A stretch of DNA of 43,722 nt from Deltaproteobacteria bacterium (GCA_007130885.1 SLRQ01000050.1:102661-146382); one strand, 5' to 3'. Shown: positions 27,371-36,294, counted from the stretch's first letter. Made by a program: numbers and translations. Notes: generated by a model not told the origin, from the letters alone.

Positions 27371-29035
27371 CTACCGTACCAACGCCTCGGACTCATCCAG
27401 CCAAGCCCGGGCAATGCGGCGCTGCCGCATTTGCATTAGCGCACGGCCCACCTCTTCGCGAAGCTCGTTCAACTGCTCCGAATCCGCGCCGGTCTCTTGG
27501 TAGAAGGTGATCGCCTGGACGAACTGCCGTAGAGCGTCGCCGAAAGAACGCTGCTCCATGTAGATCCATCCGATCGTCTCATAGACCTCGGGGTAGCGGT
27601 CGCGCGCGCGAAGCGCCTGCTCGAAGTGCTCGACGGCGGTCTCGATACGCTCGGCGCCGAGATCCTCGTTAGCCATGGCGATCAAGCCGAGATGGTAATG
27701 CGCTTCGGCGGTCCGAGGCCTGATTTCGACGGCTCGTTCGTAGTGAGCGGTGGCTTCTTCCACCTTCTCTTGGTCCAGCATGATGTTGCCGTAGGCAAGG
27801 TAGTAGTCGGCTGTCCGCGTTACGTTCTGCCCCCAAAGGTCCATGATTGCTACCGCTTCGTCGTGCATCTCGGACTCATTCAGTGCCTTGGCGGCGTGAT
27901 GATAAGCGCGTGGCACATAGGGGAACGCATCGAAACCTTCACGCATCTCTGTGATCGCTGCATCGAAATCCGTCTCGAGCATTGCGATTCCCCTGATGAT
28001 CCTGGCCTCCGGGAGATCGGAGATAATCTGTAGAGCTTCGTCCGCGGTGGCTATGGTTTCTTCCCGCCGCTCTTCGGCGTTATGGTGCTCGGCCAACCCG
28101 ACGATGGCAAGAGCCTTGGCGCGTGGCGAGAGCTCACGGTCCGAGCGCTCTAGGATCTGGGTGAGCGTCTCATGGGCTCGTTCTAGGTCTTGACCTTGCG
28201 CGATGTCGTTTCGGCTTCGGAGAATGAGGGTGTGAATGTGATCCGGGTTGATGTCGAGAGCACGCTCGATGAAGTTTGAGGCGCTTCCGAACTGCTCGCC
28301 GTCAAAGTACATTTGGGCTACCCAGTAGTGAAAGCGCGGGGTGCGGCGCGCCAGCTCCGACGCTCTGGTGAACGCGCCGCGTGCCTCGGAGGTTTTCCCG
28401 AGCAAGCGCTGCGCGACGCCGAGGGTTCCGTGAATGGCGGGACCCGTTCCGCCTTCATTAATGACGTCCTCGATGAGGAGACGCTCGGCCTCCACGGCGT
28501 TCCCGGTGCCCAGCAGCAATATACCCGCGGCGCCATAGCGCTCTTGGAGATGAGCTTGCCGGTCAGCGGCTAGCTGAGTGAACTCCTCCGCCAACGCCCG
28601 CTTCTCTTCGACTCCGTGATCGTGCCAAATATAGGAGTTGATGAGTCCTCGGGTTGCGATCGAGAACTCGTGGCGCCGGTTCAAGTCCAGCGCCTCTTCA
28701 AGAAGGCTATCGGCTCTTTGCAGATCCCGATAGTTGTCGCGCTGATACAGGCTGCGAGCTTCGACCGCCAGCTCGTGCACATGTTCGTCGCGTTCTACCT
28801 TCTTCAGGTAAAAGAACAGGGCGGCGCCTAAAACAACGACCGCTATGCCGACATGTATGAGGGCCTTGGGCAGCTGCTCCCGCTTGTCGGGCGGCGTTAC
28901 CTTCATCCCCTCGTAATAATAGTTGTCAGAGTCGAGAAGAGGATCCTTTTCCCCGGCTCCTGCATTCTCTTGATAATCCTGTGCCGTCTCTTCACTTGAA
29001 GCCGTCGGCTCGGGCTTCCGCTCCGTGCTCGCCAT
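27371..29035 (-). CDS. Membrane-anchored TPR protein
   Basis: A 554-residue protein. ATG 29035 follows GGAGG five bases upstream. The N-terminal ~56 residues are acidic and polar, then one membrane helix at ~57-77 (ALIHVGIAVVVLGAALFFYL) with no signal peptidase site. The rest is tetratricopeptide repeats, the clearest being AHYERAVEIRPRTAEAHYHL and ETAVEHFEQALRARDRYPEV near residues 445-500. TPR arrays bind protein partners; the cargo is unknown. It is monocistronic and has its own promoter and a terminator-like leader hairpin, both listed. Confidence 0.85.
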   Translation of the reverse strand: MASTERKPEPTASSEETAQDYQENAGAGEKDPLLDSDNYYYEGMKVTPPDKREQLPKALIHVGIAVVVLGAALFFYLKKVERDEHVHELAVEARSLYQRDNYRDLQRADSLLEEALDLNRRHEFSIATRGLINSYIWHDHGVEEKRALAEEFTQLAADRQAHLQERYGAAGILLLGTGNAVEAERLLIEDVINEGGTGPAIHGTLGVAQRLLGKTSEARGAFTRASELARRTPRFHYWVAQMYFDGEQFGSASNFIERALDINPDHIHTLILRSRNDIAQGQDLERAHETLTQILERSDRELSPRAKALAIVGLAEHHNAEERREETIATADEALQIISDLPEARIIRGIAMLETDFDAAITEMREGFDAFPYVPRAYHHAAKALNESEMHDEAVAIMDLWGQNVTRTADYYLAYGNIMLDQEKVEEATAHYERAVEIRPRTAEAHYHLGLIAMANEDLGAERIETAVEHFEQALRARDRYPEVYETIGWIYMEQRSFGDALRQFVQAITFYQETGADSEQLNELREEVGRALMQMRQRRIARAWLDESEALVR

Positions 29036-29049
29036 GTGGCCTCCAGGCG

Positions 29050-29077
29050 TTAAAAACCCCTTGCTGATTAGGGGGTT
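29050..29077 (-). terminator. Terminator-like hairpin in the TPR-gene leader (possible attenuator)
   Basis: On the minus strand AACCCC (29072-29077) pairs with GGGGTT (29055-29060) and is followed by TTTTTA. It lies between the predicted transcription start (~29090) and the Shine-Dalgarno of the TPR gene. No minus-strand gene lies upstream whose end it could mark. The stem is only 6 bp, so strength is uncertain. Confidence 0.45.
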
Positions 29078-29096
29078 AGGTGAGATAAGTCGGGAT

Positions 29097-29126
29097 TGTA
29101 TACCGGACCAACCGTACTAGTGTCAA
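29097..29126 (-). promoter_or_regulatory. Sigma-70-type promoter of the TPR gene
   Basis: Minus strand TTGACA (29121-29126), an 18-base spacer and TATACA (29097-29102). Predicted start near 29090. The -35 hexamer is perfect, and the same TTGACA-N18 layout occurs before the Hsp70 gene. Confidence 0.6.
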
Positions 29127-29275
29127 GCATGGCCCTTCAACGGCGGCCATCATAGCCTTCTTTACATGGGAAAAGCGACGTTACATTTTCGATAGTCCCG
29201 CCGAGCGTTATGAAAAAGTCCTTCGAGTCAGTCACTGGCGGTGTGCGTGACGCCGCGTTAGTGTACCATTCATTC

Positions 29276-30067
29276 ATGGGTATCATAGATCATGCTCGCG
29301 GTTGCTTGAAGCCGTTCTTTGCGGCGTTGGTCTGTCTTGTCATCGCCGGCTGCGACATGTTCGATTTGGACGCCACTCGCGTGGTGGCTGGAACGGTGAT
29401 CCGTTCTCCTTCAATACCCGCACCCGAAGGAGGTCTGGCCCAGTCCGAGGTAACGGCGGCGAGCGCATTCGTGGGTGACGACGAGTACGGTCTGCTGGTG
29501 CCGCCGGTGGGCGTAATCGGAGCCGACGTGCATCTCACCATCTTCGCTCAAGGAGAGTCCGTCCGTGATGTGCAGTTGTTTGGTCTTGGTGACGGCAATT
29601 ACACCGTAACATCGGTGGAAGATCCGGATCTCGTGTACATGTCCGGTGCTTCCTACAGGCTCGAGGTGGAAGAGCTTGGAGATCTCTACGAGGTCGATGT
29701 CGGTCAGGCGCCGACTCCGGAGGCTCCACAGGGGCTTGCGGACGGTCACCGCTCTGGTGAGCCGCTGACCGTCACTCGCAGCCAAATGTACATTGCTTTC
29801 CTCGAGGTCTTGCGGCTGGAAGGAGGCGGAGCGACACAGACCTGGACCAATAGACCTTCGGGCATTCAAGAGACTCTGGATGTTCTGTTTGATCCTTCCC
29901 CCTACCAGGCTTCCAGCTTCGACATTCCCGGCGAGGCCTTCCCTCAGCCGGGTCAGTACGCCATCGTCTTGATTACGGGCGATCTGGGAGAGCCCGATAT
30001 CAATCTGCACCCGGGCTCGAACATCGTCGTTGGTGCGGGCGAGGCGCGTATCATAAGCGTGGAGTAA
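29276..30067 (+). CDS. Hypothetical lipoprotein
   Basis: From ATG 29276 the product is 263 residues with a lipoprotein signal ending LVCLVIAGC (acylated Cys 26) followed by DMFD, whose Asp at +2 in proteobacteria can favour inner-membrane retention. An upstream in-frame ATG at 29210 would hide the signal sequence. The mature part is beta-rich, with DEYGLLVPPVGVIGADVHLTI and EAFPQPGQYAIVLITGDLGE, and no family I recognise. It lies ten bases before the CPBP protease gene, which is followed by speA after 26 bases, so the three are probably one operon. Confidence 0.7.
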   Translation: MGIIDHARGCLKPFFAALVCLVIAGCDMFDLDATRVVAGTVIRSPSIPAPEGGLAQSEVTAASAFVGDDEYGLLVPPVGVIGADVHLTIFAQGESVRDVQLFGLGDGNYTVTSVEDPDLVYMSGASYRLEVEELGDLYEVDVGQAPTPEAPQGLADGHRSGEPLTVTRSQMYIAFLEVLRLEGGGATQTWTNRPSGIQETLDVLFDPSPYQASSFDIPGEAFPQPGQYAIVLITGDLGEPDINLHPGSNIVVGAGEARIISVE

Positions 30068-30077
30068 GCTGCTTTCC

Positions 30078-30872
30078 GTGCCGACAAAGCGTTCGCTCAG
30101 CTTGGGAGAGCCCCCCGGACTTGCTCCACCACCGGTTGAGCAGGAACATTGGCGCGCCCGAAGGTTACGAGAAGGTATTGCGATCTGGGCGTTGGCCTTT
30201 TGTGTGCTCATGGTGGCCCGTTACGGGATAGGGGCCGTGGTGCCTTTCGTGGCGGACAATCTCAAGGCGGTCGCCATAGTAGTGTTTCTTTACCTGCCTG
30301 CTTGGCTCATATGGCGGCGTAACGAGAGCCTAGCGGTTTATGGACTCTCGTTCGAGAACTGGAAGAGGGATCTCGCGTGGGGTCTGGGGCTGGCTGCCGC
30401 TCTCTTTCCCTTCGTGTTCTTGGGTTTTTGGGGCCTCTTGTGGCTGGCGCCCCAGCTTCCGAGTGGCTGGGCGGGCATGCTGTCGCCATACGGGGAGAGC
30501 TTCGAGCCCAGTCCGAGGCTTCCTCCAGGGATGTTCGCTCTGCTCGCCGTTCACCTGCTGGTGGTGGCCTTGCCGGAGGAGTTCTTCTACCGCGGTTGGC
30601 TCTATGCTCGGCTCTGCGAAGGGCTCGACGAAAGGCGCCGTGGCCGCAGGTTTTTAGGTGTGGTGATCGGCCCTGCGTTTTGGCTGACGGCTATCTTGTT
30701 CGCTGTTGGGCATCTCACGGAGCCTTACGCGTGGCGGCTGGCTGTTTTCTTTCCTGCTCTTGTTTTTGCGTGGCTCCGACTGCGTACCGGCGGGCTGTTG
30801 GCCCCGGTCGTTTTTCACGGCCTATCCAACGTGTACGTGGCCGTCTTGGAAGCCTCTTTCTTTTCGCAGTGA
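30078..30872 (+). CDS. CPBP-family glutamic intramembrane protease (myxosortase-like group)
   Basis: A 264-residue membrane protein starting at GTG 30078. About seven membrane helices are visible. The CPBP (CAAX protease and bacteriocin-processing, ABI) motifs are EEFFYRG (Glu 167, Glu 168, Arg 172), FAVGH (His 212) and HGLSN (His 247, Asn 251). Such enzymes cleave membrane-anchored C-terminal signals; in myxobacteria, relatives process MYXO-CTERM proteins. No protein in this window ends in a MYXO-CTERM-like tripartite tail, so the substrate is not identified. The genes on either side encode a lipoprotein and arginine decarboxylase. Confidence 0.87.
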   Translation: MPTKRSLSLGEPPGLAPPPVEQEHWRARRLREGIAIWALAFCVLMVARYGIGAVVPFVADNLKAVAIVVFLYLPAWLIWRRNESLAVYGLSFENWKRDLAWGLGLAAALFPFVFLGFWGLLWLAPQLPSGWAGMLSPYGESFEPSPRLPPGMFALLAVHLLVVALPEEFFYRGWLYARLCEGLDERRRGRRFLGVVIGPAFWLTAILFAVGHLTEPYAWRLAVFFPALVFAWLRLRTGGLLAPVVFHGLSNVYVAVLEASFFSQ

Positions 30873-30898
30873 CAGGGTTTCGTGTATTAGGTGCCGGT

Positions 30899-32815
30899 AT
30901 GGCTCAAATCGCAACGCCAAGGCGCGCCTGGACAATCTCTCATGCCTCCGACCTCTACCAGGTTTCGGCTTGGGGAGGCGAATTCTTCGGGATCAACGAG
31001 CGAGGAAACATCTGTGCTCTCCCGAACCGTGATGGTGGAGGTATCGACCTGAAGGGGCTGGTGGATGAGGTAAGGCGCAGAGGCATTCTTCCTCCCCTGC
31101 TGATAAGGTTCACCGACATACTGGAAGAAAGGCTGGTCGAGCTGAACGAAGCATTTGGTCGGGCCATCAACGAGTATGGCTACGCAGGTGCGTACCGGGG
31201 TGTGTACCCGGTCAAGGTGAACCAGGATCGCTGGGTGATCGATTCCATAGCTCGAGCAGGCAGATCCTACAGCTACGGCTTCGAGGCCGGCAGCAAGCCG
31301 GAGCTGCTCATGGTCATGGCCTTATCGGATGACTCCGATGCTCTGCTCATCTGCAACGGCTACAAGGACGAGGAGTATGTCGAGAGCGTGCTCCTTGCCA
31401 ATAAGCTGGGTCGCAAATGCATCATGGTGATCGAGAAGCTCTCCGAGTTGGATCTAATAAGCGAGGTCAGCAAGCGTCTCGGCGTCAGGCCCATGCTGGG
31501 TATGCGAGTAAAGCTCTCCAGCAGGGGCTCTGGAAGATGGGAGAGCAGCGCCGGCGATAGGGCCAAGTTCGGTCTGGCGCCTCACGAGATCCTGAAAGCC
31601 GTCGAGCACCTTGGAAATGCCGGTTTCCTGGATTGCCTCGAGTTGCTCCATTTTCACATGGGTAGTCAAATCAGTCACATCAGGAGCATCAAGAACGCCT
31701 TGCGCGAGGCTGGAAGGTTGTTCACCGAGCTGGTCAAGCTTGGAGCACCGCTCGCTTACATGGACGTTGGTGGCGGTCTCGGCATCGACTATGACGGATC
31801 CCAGACCGACTTCAGCTCGTCGATGAACTACACGATGCAGGAGTATGCCAACGATGTGGTCTACTCCGTAAAGGAGATCTGCGACGAAGCAGGAGTTTCG
31901 CATCCCACCATAGTCAGCGAGTCAGGGCGGGCAGTCGTGGCCCATCATGCATTGCTCGTCGCCGAGGTGCTCGGTGTCTCCGAGGTACGGGCTACCGGTC
32001 TGCCGGACAAGCTTCCCGATGGGACGCACGTCGTTGTTCAGGAACTCTTCGATTTGTACCACGGCGTAACCCGCAAGAACCTGCTGGAGGTCTATCACGA
32101 CGCGGTCGATTACAAGGAGGAGGTGCTGCAGCTATTCTCTTTAGGCCACCTTTCCTTGGAGCAACGCGTTCTGGCGGAAAGTTTCTTTTGGGCCGTATGC
32201 CACCGTATTAGGCGCTTGGGTCGTGAACAGGAACGGTCCCGGGAGGAGCTGGAGGCGCTGGAGCGAATCCTTGCGGACATATACTTCTTGAACTTCTCGC
32301 TTTTCCAGTCGGTGCCTGATTCGTGGGCGGCGCAGCATCTCTTCCCAGTGGTTCCGCTACATCGCCTCGGCGAGGAGCCCACTCGCAGAGGTGTGCTGGC
32401 GGACATAAGCTGCGACTCCGACGGAAAGATCGATCGCTTCATCGACCGCCGGGATGTCAAGGATATTCTGGAACTGCACCCGCTAGGCGATGATCCGTAT
32501 TATCTGGGCATCTTCCTCGTGGGCGCTTACCAAGAGAGCCTGGGGGATCTGCACAACCTGTTTGGGAACACCAATGTGGTGCTGGTCTCTCTTGCAAGCG
32601 GTGGAGGGTACCGAATCGAGCATGTCGAACCGGGTGATTCGGTCACCGATGTTCTTCACTACTCAGGTCACAACCGCGCCGAGCTGGTGGCCAGGCTTCG
32701 CCGCTTGTGCGAGGCGTCTCTTCGGGAGGGAAGAATATCCCTAGAGGACTCGCGGGAGATCCTTCGCTTCTACGAGGCCGGACTCGCCGGTTATACCTAC
32801 CTCGAGCGCGAGTAG
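30899..32815 (+). CDS. speA: Biosynthetic arginine decarboxylase
   Basis: ATG 30899 gives 638 residues, the usual SpeA length; the open frame upstream to 30377 runs through the CPBP gene in another frame and is a shadow. The enzyme is a fold-type III PLP decarboxylase making agmatine for putrescine and spermidine. Visible features: YRGVYPVKVNQ with the PLP Lys 106, YSYGFEAGSKPELL, the HMGSQI strand, YMDVGGGLGIDYDGS, and the SESGRAVVAHH loop. C-terminal half with FNLYHG-type ELFDLYHGVTRKNLLEVY and GDPYYLGIFLVGAYQE-like segments is intact. Cytoplasmic. No speB or other polyamine gene is nearby. Confidence 0.96.
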   Translation: MAQIATPRRAWTISHASDLYQVSAWGGEFFGINERGNICALPNRDGGGIDLKGLVDEVRRRGILPPLLIRFTDILEERLVELNEAFGRAINEYGYAGAYRGVYPVKVNQDRWVIDSIARAGRSYSYGFEAGSKPELLMVMALSDDSDALLICNGYKDEEYVESVLLANKLGRKCIMVIEKLSELDLISEVSKRLGVRPMLGMRVKLSSRGSGRWESSAGDRAKFGLAPHEILKAVEHLGNAGFLDCLELLHFHMGSQISHIRSIKNALREAGRLFTELVKLGAPLAYMDVGGGLGIDYDGSQTDFSSSMNYTMQEYANDVVYSVKEICDEAGVSHPTIVSESGRAVVAHHALLVAEVLGVSEVRATGLPDKLPDGTHVVVQELFDLYHGVTRKNLLEVYHDAVDYKEEVLQLFSLGHLSLEQRVLAESFFWAVCHRIRRLGREQERSREELEALERILADIYFLNFSLFQSVPDSWAAQHLFPVVPLHRLGEEPTRRGVLADISCDSDGKIDRFIDRRDVKDILELHPLGDDPYYLGIFLVGAYQESLGDLHNLFGNTNVVLVSLASGGGYRIEHVEPGDSVTDVLHYSGHNRAELVARLRRLCEASLREGRISLEDSREILRFYEAGLAGYTYLERE

Positions 32816-32837
32816 GCTGTGCATCACGATCTCTGGT

Positions 32838-33680
32838 TTAGCTCTCAATAAGGCTCGTGGTCAGATCGGGAGCCACGACCAGTACGTGATCTTTGGGAAT
32901 CTCTTCCCAGGATGGTTCCGAGCCGGGTTTCAAGCGACTGGCCACGACTACCGAGCGCATGTTGTGATGAGGCAGCCTCTGTGCATGGGTCTCGGCCGAC
33001 TCTTCGGTAAGACTGTGAAGTGGGCACTGACCCAACCCTCCCATGACGGCGTACTTCAGGTCGGGGCCGTTCCCGTGCCGGCAAGCCACCATGGCGCGGC
33101 CGTTGGTAGCCACGATGTTGAGGGGCGATGGCCCTGTCTCCCCCACGGATCGGGTCAGAACTTCCACCCGCTCCACTGTCGCGGCCAGCGCTCTACCTAG
33201 TGAATGCGCGGCTGGGTCCACGGTTTCAAGGACCCCGGCTCGGTGCAACTCGTCGAGAAAAAGCGCAAAAACATGCTCGCTGTCCGTTTCCCCACCGATC
33301 ATTCTCTGGAGAAAGGACGGTAGGCCGTCCATCAGCGCCGGACGCAGATCCCCGAAGCGGGCCACGGTTCCACCGTGAGCGAACAGCCAGTTTCGGTAGC
33401 GAAAGGGGTGGGTGTTTTCGTCCTTGAAACCACCTACCGTGGCTTGTCGAGCGTGGACTATAAGGCCCGTTGCTCGAACGTCGTTGACCAGCTCCAGCAA
33501 GTCGGATGCCAGAGCCGGCGCCGTCCCGGGCCTGCGGCGCACCAGAGCCTCGCCGTTCTCGATGTAACCGGCACCCACGGCGTCTGGAGGCCCATCTAGG
33601 TGTGGCTGAATGAGGTCGCGGAGCTGGGCGAGGCGGCAAGGCAGGAGGCGAGCGTCGTTCTGCAGAAGTCCAAGCAGCAT
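32838..33680 (-). CDS. Class II glutamine-amidotransferase homologue lacking catalytic residues
   Basis: A 280-residue protein aligned with the YafJ/EgtC-type class II amidotransferase fold. Active members start MC(R/G) with a nucleophile Cys at position 2; this one starts MLLGLLQND and the preceding codons read ...RNLH, so no Cys is available at either position. The Arg of HARQAT (Arg 78) and the HPF segment (91-93) are kept, but the oxyanion FAHNG becomes FAHGG (Gly 103). Two of the key residues are therefore missing, so glutaminase activity is unlikely. It might act as a binding or regulatory protein. It converges with speA, 22 bases apart. The family assignment is good; the inactive state is inferred from the sequence. 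Confidence 0.82.
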   Translation of the reverse strand: MLLGLLQNDARLLPCRLAQLRDLIQPHLDGPPDAVGAGYIENGEALVRRRPGTAPALASDLLELVNDVRATGLIVHARQATVGGFKDENTHPFRYRNWLFAHGGTVARFGDLRPALMDGLPSFLQRMIGGETDSEHVFALFLDELHRAGVLETVDPAAHSLGRALAATVERVEVLTRSVGETGPSPLNIVATNGRAMVACRHGNGPDLKYAVMGGLGQCPLHSLTEESAETHAQRLPHHNMRSVVVASRLKPGSEPSWEEIPKDHVLVVAPDLTTSLIES

Positions 33681-33778
33681 GTGTAGATTCCTTGTGTAGC
33701 GTCGACTTAAAAGCTAAACCCCCGTCCGTGCCATGCCAACCGGATGGTAGGCCCCATGGCAAGGACGCCAGGAGTCCT

Positions 33779-33808
33779 TTGACATCAGCTTGTACTGCTA
33801 CTTACAAT
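33779..33808 (+). promoter_or_regulatory. Sigma-70-type promoter of the Hsp70 gene
   Basis: TTGACA (33779-33784), an 18-base spacer and TACAAT (33803-33808), giving a start near 33815 and a leader of about 30 bases before ATG 33846. No sigma-32-like element or CIRCE inverted repeat is visible, so heat control is not evident. Confidence 0.6.
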
Positions 33809-33845
33809 CGCATCGTAATTCGTACCCTTAAGATCAGGGAGTGCC

Positions 33846-35432
33846 ATGAGTGATGAAATCGCGGTTGGGATAGACCTTGGAACCTCGAACTCCTGCGTGT
33901 CCATGGTTTTGGATGGCATGGCACAGATTGTGCCCAATGAATGGGGCGAGAGGATACACGCGTCCGTCGTGTCGTTCTTGGAAGATGGTTCGGTTCTGGT
34001 GGGCAACGAGGCCAAGAGGAACATCATCACCAACTCCGAGTTTACCGTGTACTCCACCAAGCGCCTAATCGGCAGATACTTCTTCTCCGATGAGGTCAAG
34101 AAGGCACAAGCAGTGATGCCTTACGAGATCGTGGAGGGACCAAACAACGGCGTCCGCGTCAAGGCCAGGGGGCAGGAATACGCCGTCTCCGAGGTTTCGG
34201 CGCTGGTTTTGAAGGAGATGAAGGCCGTCGCGGAGAGATATGTCGGCGTGGAAGTGAAGAAGGCCGTGGTCACGGTTCCCGCATTCTTCAACGACAACCA
34301 GCGGCAGGCAACCAAGGATGCCGGGCGCATCGCCGGCCTCGATGTCTTGAGGATAATCAACGAGCCGACTGCCGCCGCTCTGGCATATGGACTCGGAGGA
34401 GTCGAAAACCAAAGAGCCGCAATATACGACCTGGGTGGAGGCACGTTCGATGTGTCCATCCTCGAGATAGGAGACGAGGGGGTCTTCGAGGTCTTGTCCA
34501 CCGCGGGGGACACCTATCTTGGAGGCGACGACTTCGATGATCGGATCATGAACTACCTCGCGGACATCTTCCAGGAGCAGTACAACCTGGATCTTCGCCA
34601 GAACAAGTACTGCCTGCAGGTTCTCAAGGAGGCTTCGGAGCAGGCCAAGATCGACGTGGGTAGGTACGGAAAGGCGGAGGTCTACGTCGAGGGCATCTGT
34701 CAGGCCGAGGATGGGCAGGCACTGGATCTCGTTGCAACGCTGGACGAAGAGACATTCAACGGCATGGTCATGGACCTGGTGCAGCGGACCTTCAAGGTGT
34801 GTGATGAGGCGTTGCAGGCGGCCCGGCTCACCGCCAACGAGATTGATGCCGTGGTGCTGGTCGGTGGACCGACCCGGCTTCCCGTCGTATCCACTTCCGT
34901 TGGACACTACTTCCAGACCGAGCCGCTATCCAACGTGGACCCGGACGAGGTCGTGGCGCTGGGAGCCGCGGTTCAAGCGGATGCTTTGTGTAGAGCGGAC
35001 GCCGAGCACTTCTTGCTCGATGTTACGCCTCTCACCCTTCGTATTGCTACCGTGGGAGGCTACACCGAACCCATCATCGACAAGAATAGCCCGATCCCCG
35101 TGGAGAGGACGCGTTCGTTTACCACCAGCCGTGATGGTCAAGACAAGGTACGGATCAAGGTCATGCAGGGGGAGAGCTCTCGAGAGGAGGAGTGCGAGAT
35201 GCTCGGCCAGTTCGAGTTTTCCGGCTTCCGGATAGGTTATCGTGGCGAAGTGACGATTGAAGTAACATTCGAGATCGACACGAACGGTATCGTTAACGTC
35301 ACCGCCGCCGACGCCGAGACGGGACAGCGCACTACCACTCGTCTCACCCTCTCTTCCGGGCTGAGCGAAGAGGACATCGAAGAGAGCCGGAAACGGACCG
35401 AAGAGACCGAGCTGGCCAGTCGCGCCGCCTAG
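33846..35432 (+). CDS. Lidless DnaK-like Hsp70 chaperone
   Basis: A 528-residue Hsp70, about 110 shorter than DnaK. The nucleotide-binding domain is complete: GIDLGTSNS (8-16), [12 protein letters not shown] (~171-182), [11 protein letters not shown] (~194-204), GGDDFDDR and [10 protein letters not shown] (338-346). A FLLDVTPL linker-like stretch (~389-396) leads to the substrate-binding beta subdomain, which includes [15 protein letters not shown] and [17 protein letters not shown]. The protein then ends at [19 protein letters not shown], so the alpha-helical lid is missing. A lidless Hsp70 should bind clients with faster exchange. It is followed 45 bases later by its likely J-domain partner; no grpE is in the window. 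Confidence 0.92.
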   Translation: MSDEIAVGIDLGTSNSCVSMVLDGMAQIVPNEWGERIHASVVSFLEDGSVLVGNEAKRNIITNSEFTVYSTKRLIGRYFFSDEVKKAQAVMPYEIVEGPNNGVRVKARGQEYAVSEVSALVLKEMKAVAERYVGVEVKKAVVTVPAFFNDNQRQATKDAGRIAGLDVLRIINEPTAAALAYGLGGVENQRAAIYDLGGGTFDVSILEIGDEGVFEVLSTAGDTYLGGDDFDDRIMNYLADIFQEQYNLDLRQNKYCLQVLKEASEQAKIDVGRYGKAEVYVEGICQAEDGQALDLVATLDEETFNGMVMDLVQRTFKVCDEALQAARLTANEIDAVVLVGGPTRLPVVSTSVGHYFQTEPLSNVDPDEVVALGAAVQADALCRADAEHFLLDVTPLTLRIATVGGYTEPIIDKNSPIPVERTRSFTTSRDGQDKVRIKVMQGESSREEECEMLGQFEFSGFRIGYRGEVTIEVTFEIDTNGIVNVTAADAETGQRTTTRLTLSSGLSEEDIEESRKRTEETELASRAA

Positions 35433-35477
35433 GACTGCCTCGGCAACCTGACACCCCCCCAAAAAGTACGAGAACAA

Positions 35478-36011
35478 ATGCACGATCAACAGTTCGAAGT
35501 GGAGTTGGAGGTCATTGCGGGCTTGATCGACGATCTGGACTACTTCCAGGTCCTGAAGATCGAGCAGGATGCCACTCCCGGTCAGATCAAGGCCGCCTAT
35601 TACAGAGAGAGCCGGTCGCTTCATCCGGACAAGTTCTTTAGCGCGGAGTCCGAGGAGCTGAAGAATAATGCGCTGAAGGTTTATAAGCGCGTGACAGAGG
35701 CATACATGGTCCTCAAGGACCATCAGAAACGCGCCAAATATCTGGCGGACATAAACGGGCCTGATCGCGCGAGCAAGCTACGCTTCTCGGAGGAGAGCGA
35801 GCGGGAGCAGAAGCAGGGGAAGGAAGAAGAGCCGGGCAAAACGGCTCCCGCCAGGCAGAGCTACAGGCAAGCCGTTCTGCAGATGCACGACGGCCAGTGG
35901 GACAAGGCGCGGCGCAGCCTCAAGACCGCTCTCATGTACGAGCCGGACAACGAGCTGTTCAGAAGCAAGCTAGAAGAGTGTCAGGAGCGTCTGGCCGAAG
36001 GCTCCCGGTAG
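35478..36011 (+). CDS. J-domain protein with TPR-like C-terminus
   Basis: A 177-residue protein. The J domain spans ~21-88 (DYFQVLKIEQDATPGQIKAAY to AKYLADI) with the essential HPD at 49-51, so it can stimulate an Hsp70 ATPase. A charged linker (~100-120, SEESEREQKQGKEEEPG) leads to a single TPR-like unit (YRQAVLQMHDGQWDKARRSL, ALMYEPDNELFRSKLEE). It lacks the Gly/Phe region, zinc finger and substrate domains of DnaJ. Its place behind the lidless Hsp70 suggests a dedicated pair whose client is chosen by the TPR. No strong Shine-Dalgarno precedes ATG 35478. Confidence 0.88.
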   Translation: MHDQQFEVELEVIAGLIDDLDYFQVLKIEQDATPGQIKAAYYRESRSLHPDKFFSAESEELKNNALKVYKRVTEAYMVLKDHQKRAKYLADINGPDRASKLRFSEESEREQKQGKEEEPGKTAPARQSYRQAVLQMHDGQWDKARRSLKTALMYEPDNELFRSKLEECQERLAEGSR

Positions 36012-36093
36012 GTCATGCTGACGAAAGAGGGTGGCTTCTGGCAAGCGCGCCGCACGCTATCTCGAGCTTGGAGCTGCTCGTCTCGAGTTCGTG

Positions 36094-36185
36094 AATAGGG
36101 CCGAAGGCCCGGATCGCGGGCTACGTGCGTATTCTCGCACTTGAACCCATCGGATCCGGAAGACCAAGGAGGTAGCTACAACGCT
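36094..36185. repeat. 92-bp direct repeat, distal copy
   Basis: Identical to 36322-36413 at 91 of 92 positions (C at 36115 against G at 36343). It contains GGGCC-GAA-GGCCC (36098-36110), GTGCG-tattct-CGCAC and AAGGAGGT. Read on the minus strand it carries the same hairpin plus TATTC as the pilin terminator, but no gene leads into it. Together with 36186-36209 its right end forms an inverted repeat. Confidence 0.9.
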
Positions 36186-36209
36186 GTATTCTCGCAATTG
36201 TAGTTACCA
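36172..36209. repeat. Inverted repeat at the right edge of repeat copy 1
   Basis: GGTAGCTACAA (36172-36182) and TTGTAGTTACC (36199-36209) are inverted with one mismatch in 11, around a 16-base loop. It spans the point where copy 1 stops matching copy 2, so it may mark a rearrangement joint. Confidence 0.5.
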
Positions 36210-36294
36210 GTCGAGCGACGGACTACCGTTGCCGCGTACTCTGCATCGCCCCTGACTCAAAGCTTTCCCGAGAAGGTCAGCAATGGTGGGGGGG

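Noticed and set aside
30377..30898. An extended N-terminus for SpeA
   Set aside because: The extension runs through the CPBP gene in another frame; SpeA family length fits ATG 30899.
33678..33695. A plus-strand ATGTGTAGATTC reading MCRF, like an amidotransferase start
   Set aside because: It is on the opposite strand to the gene and stops after six codons; coincidence.
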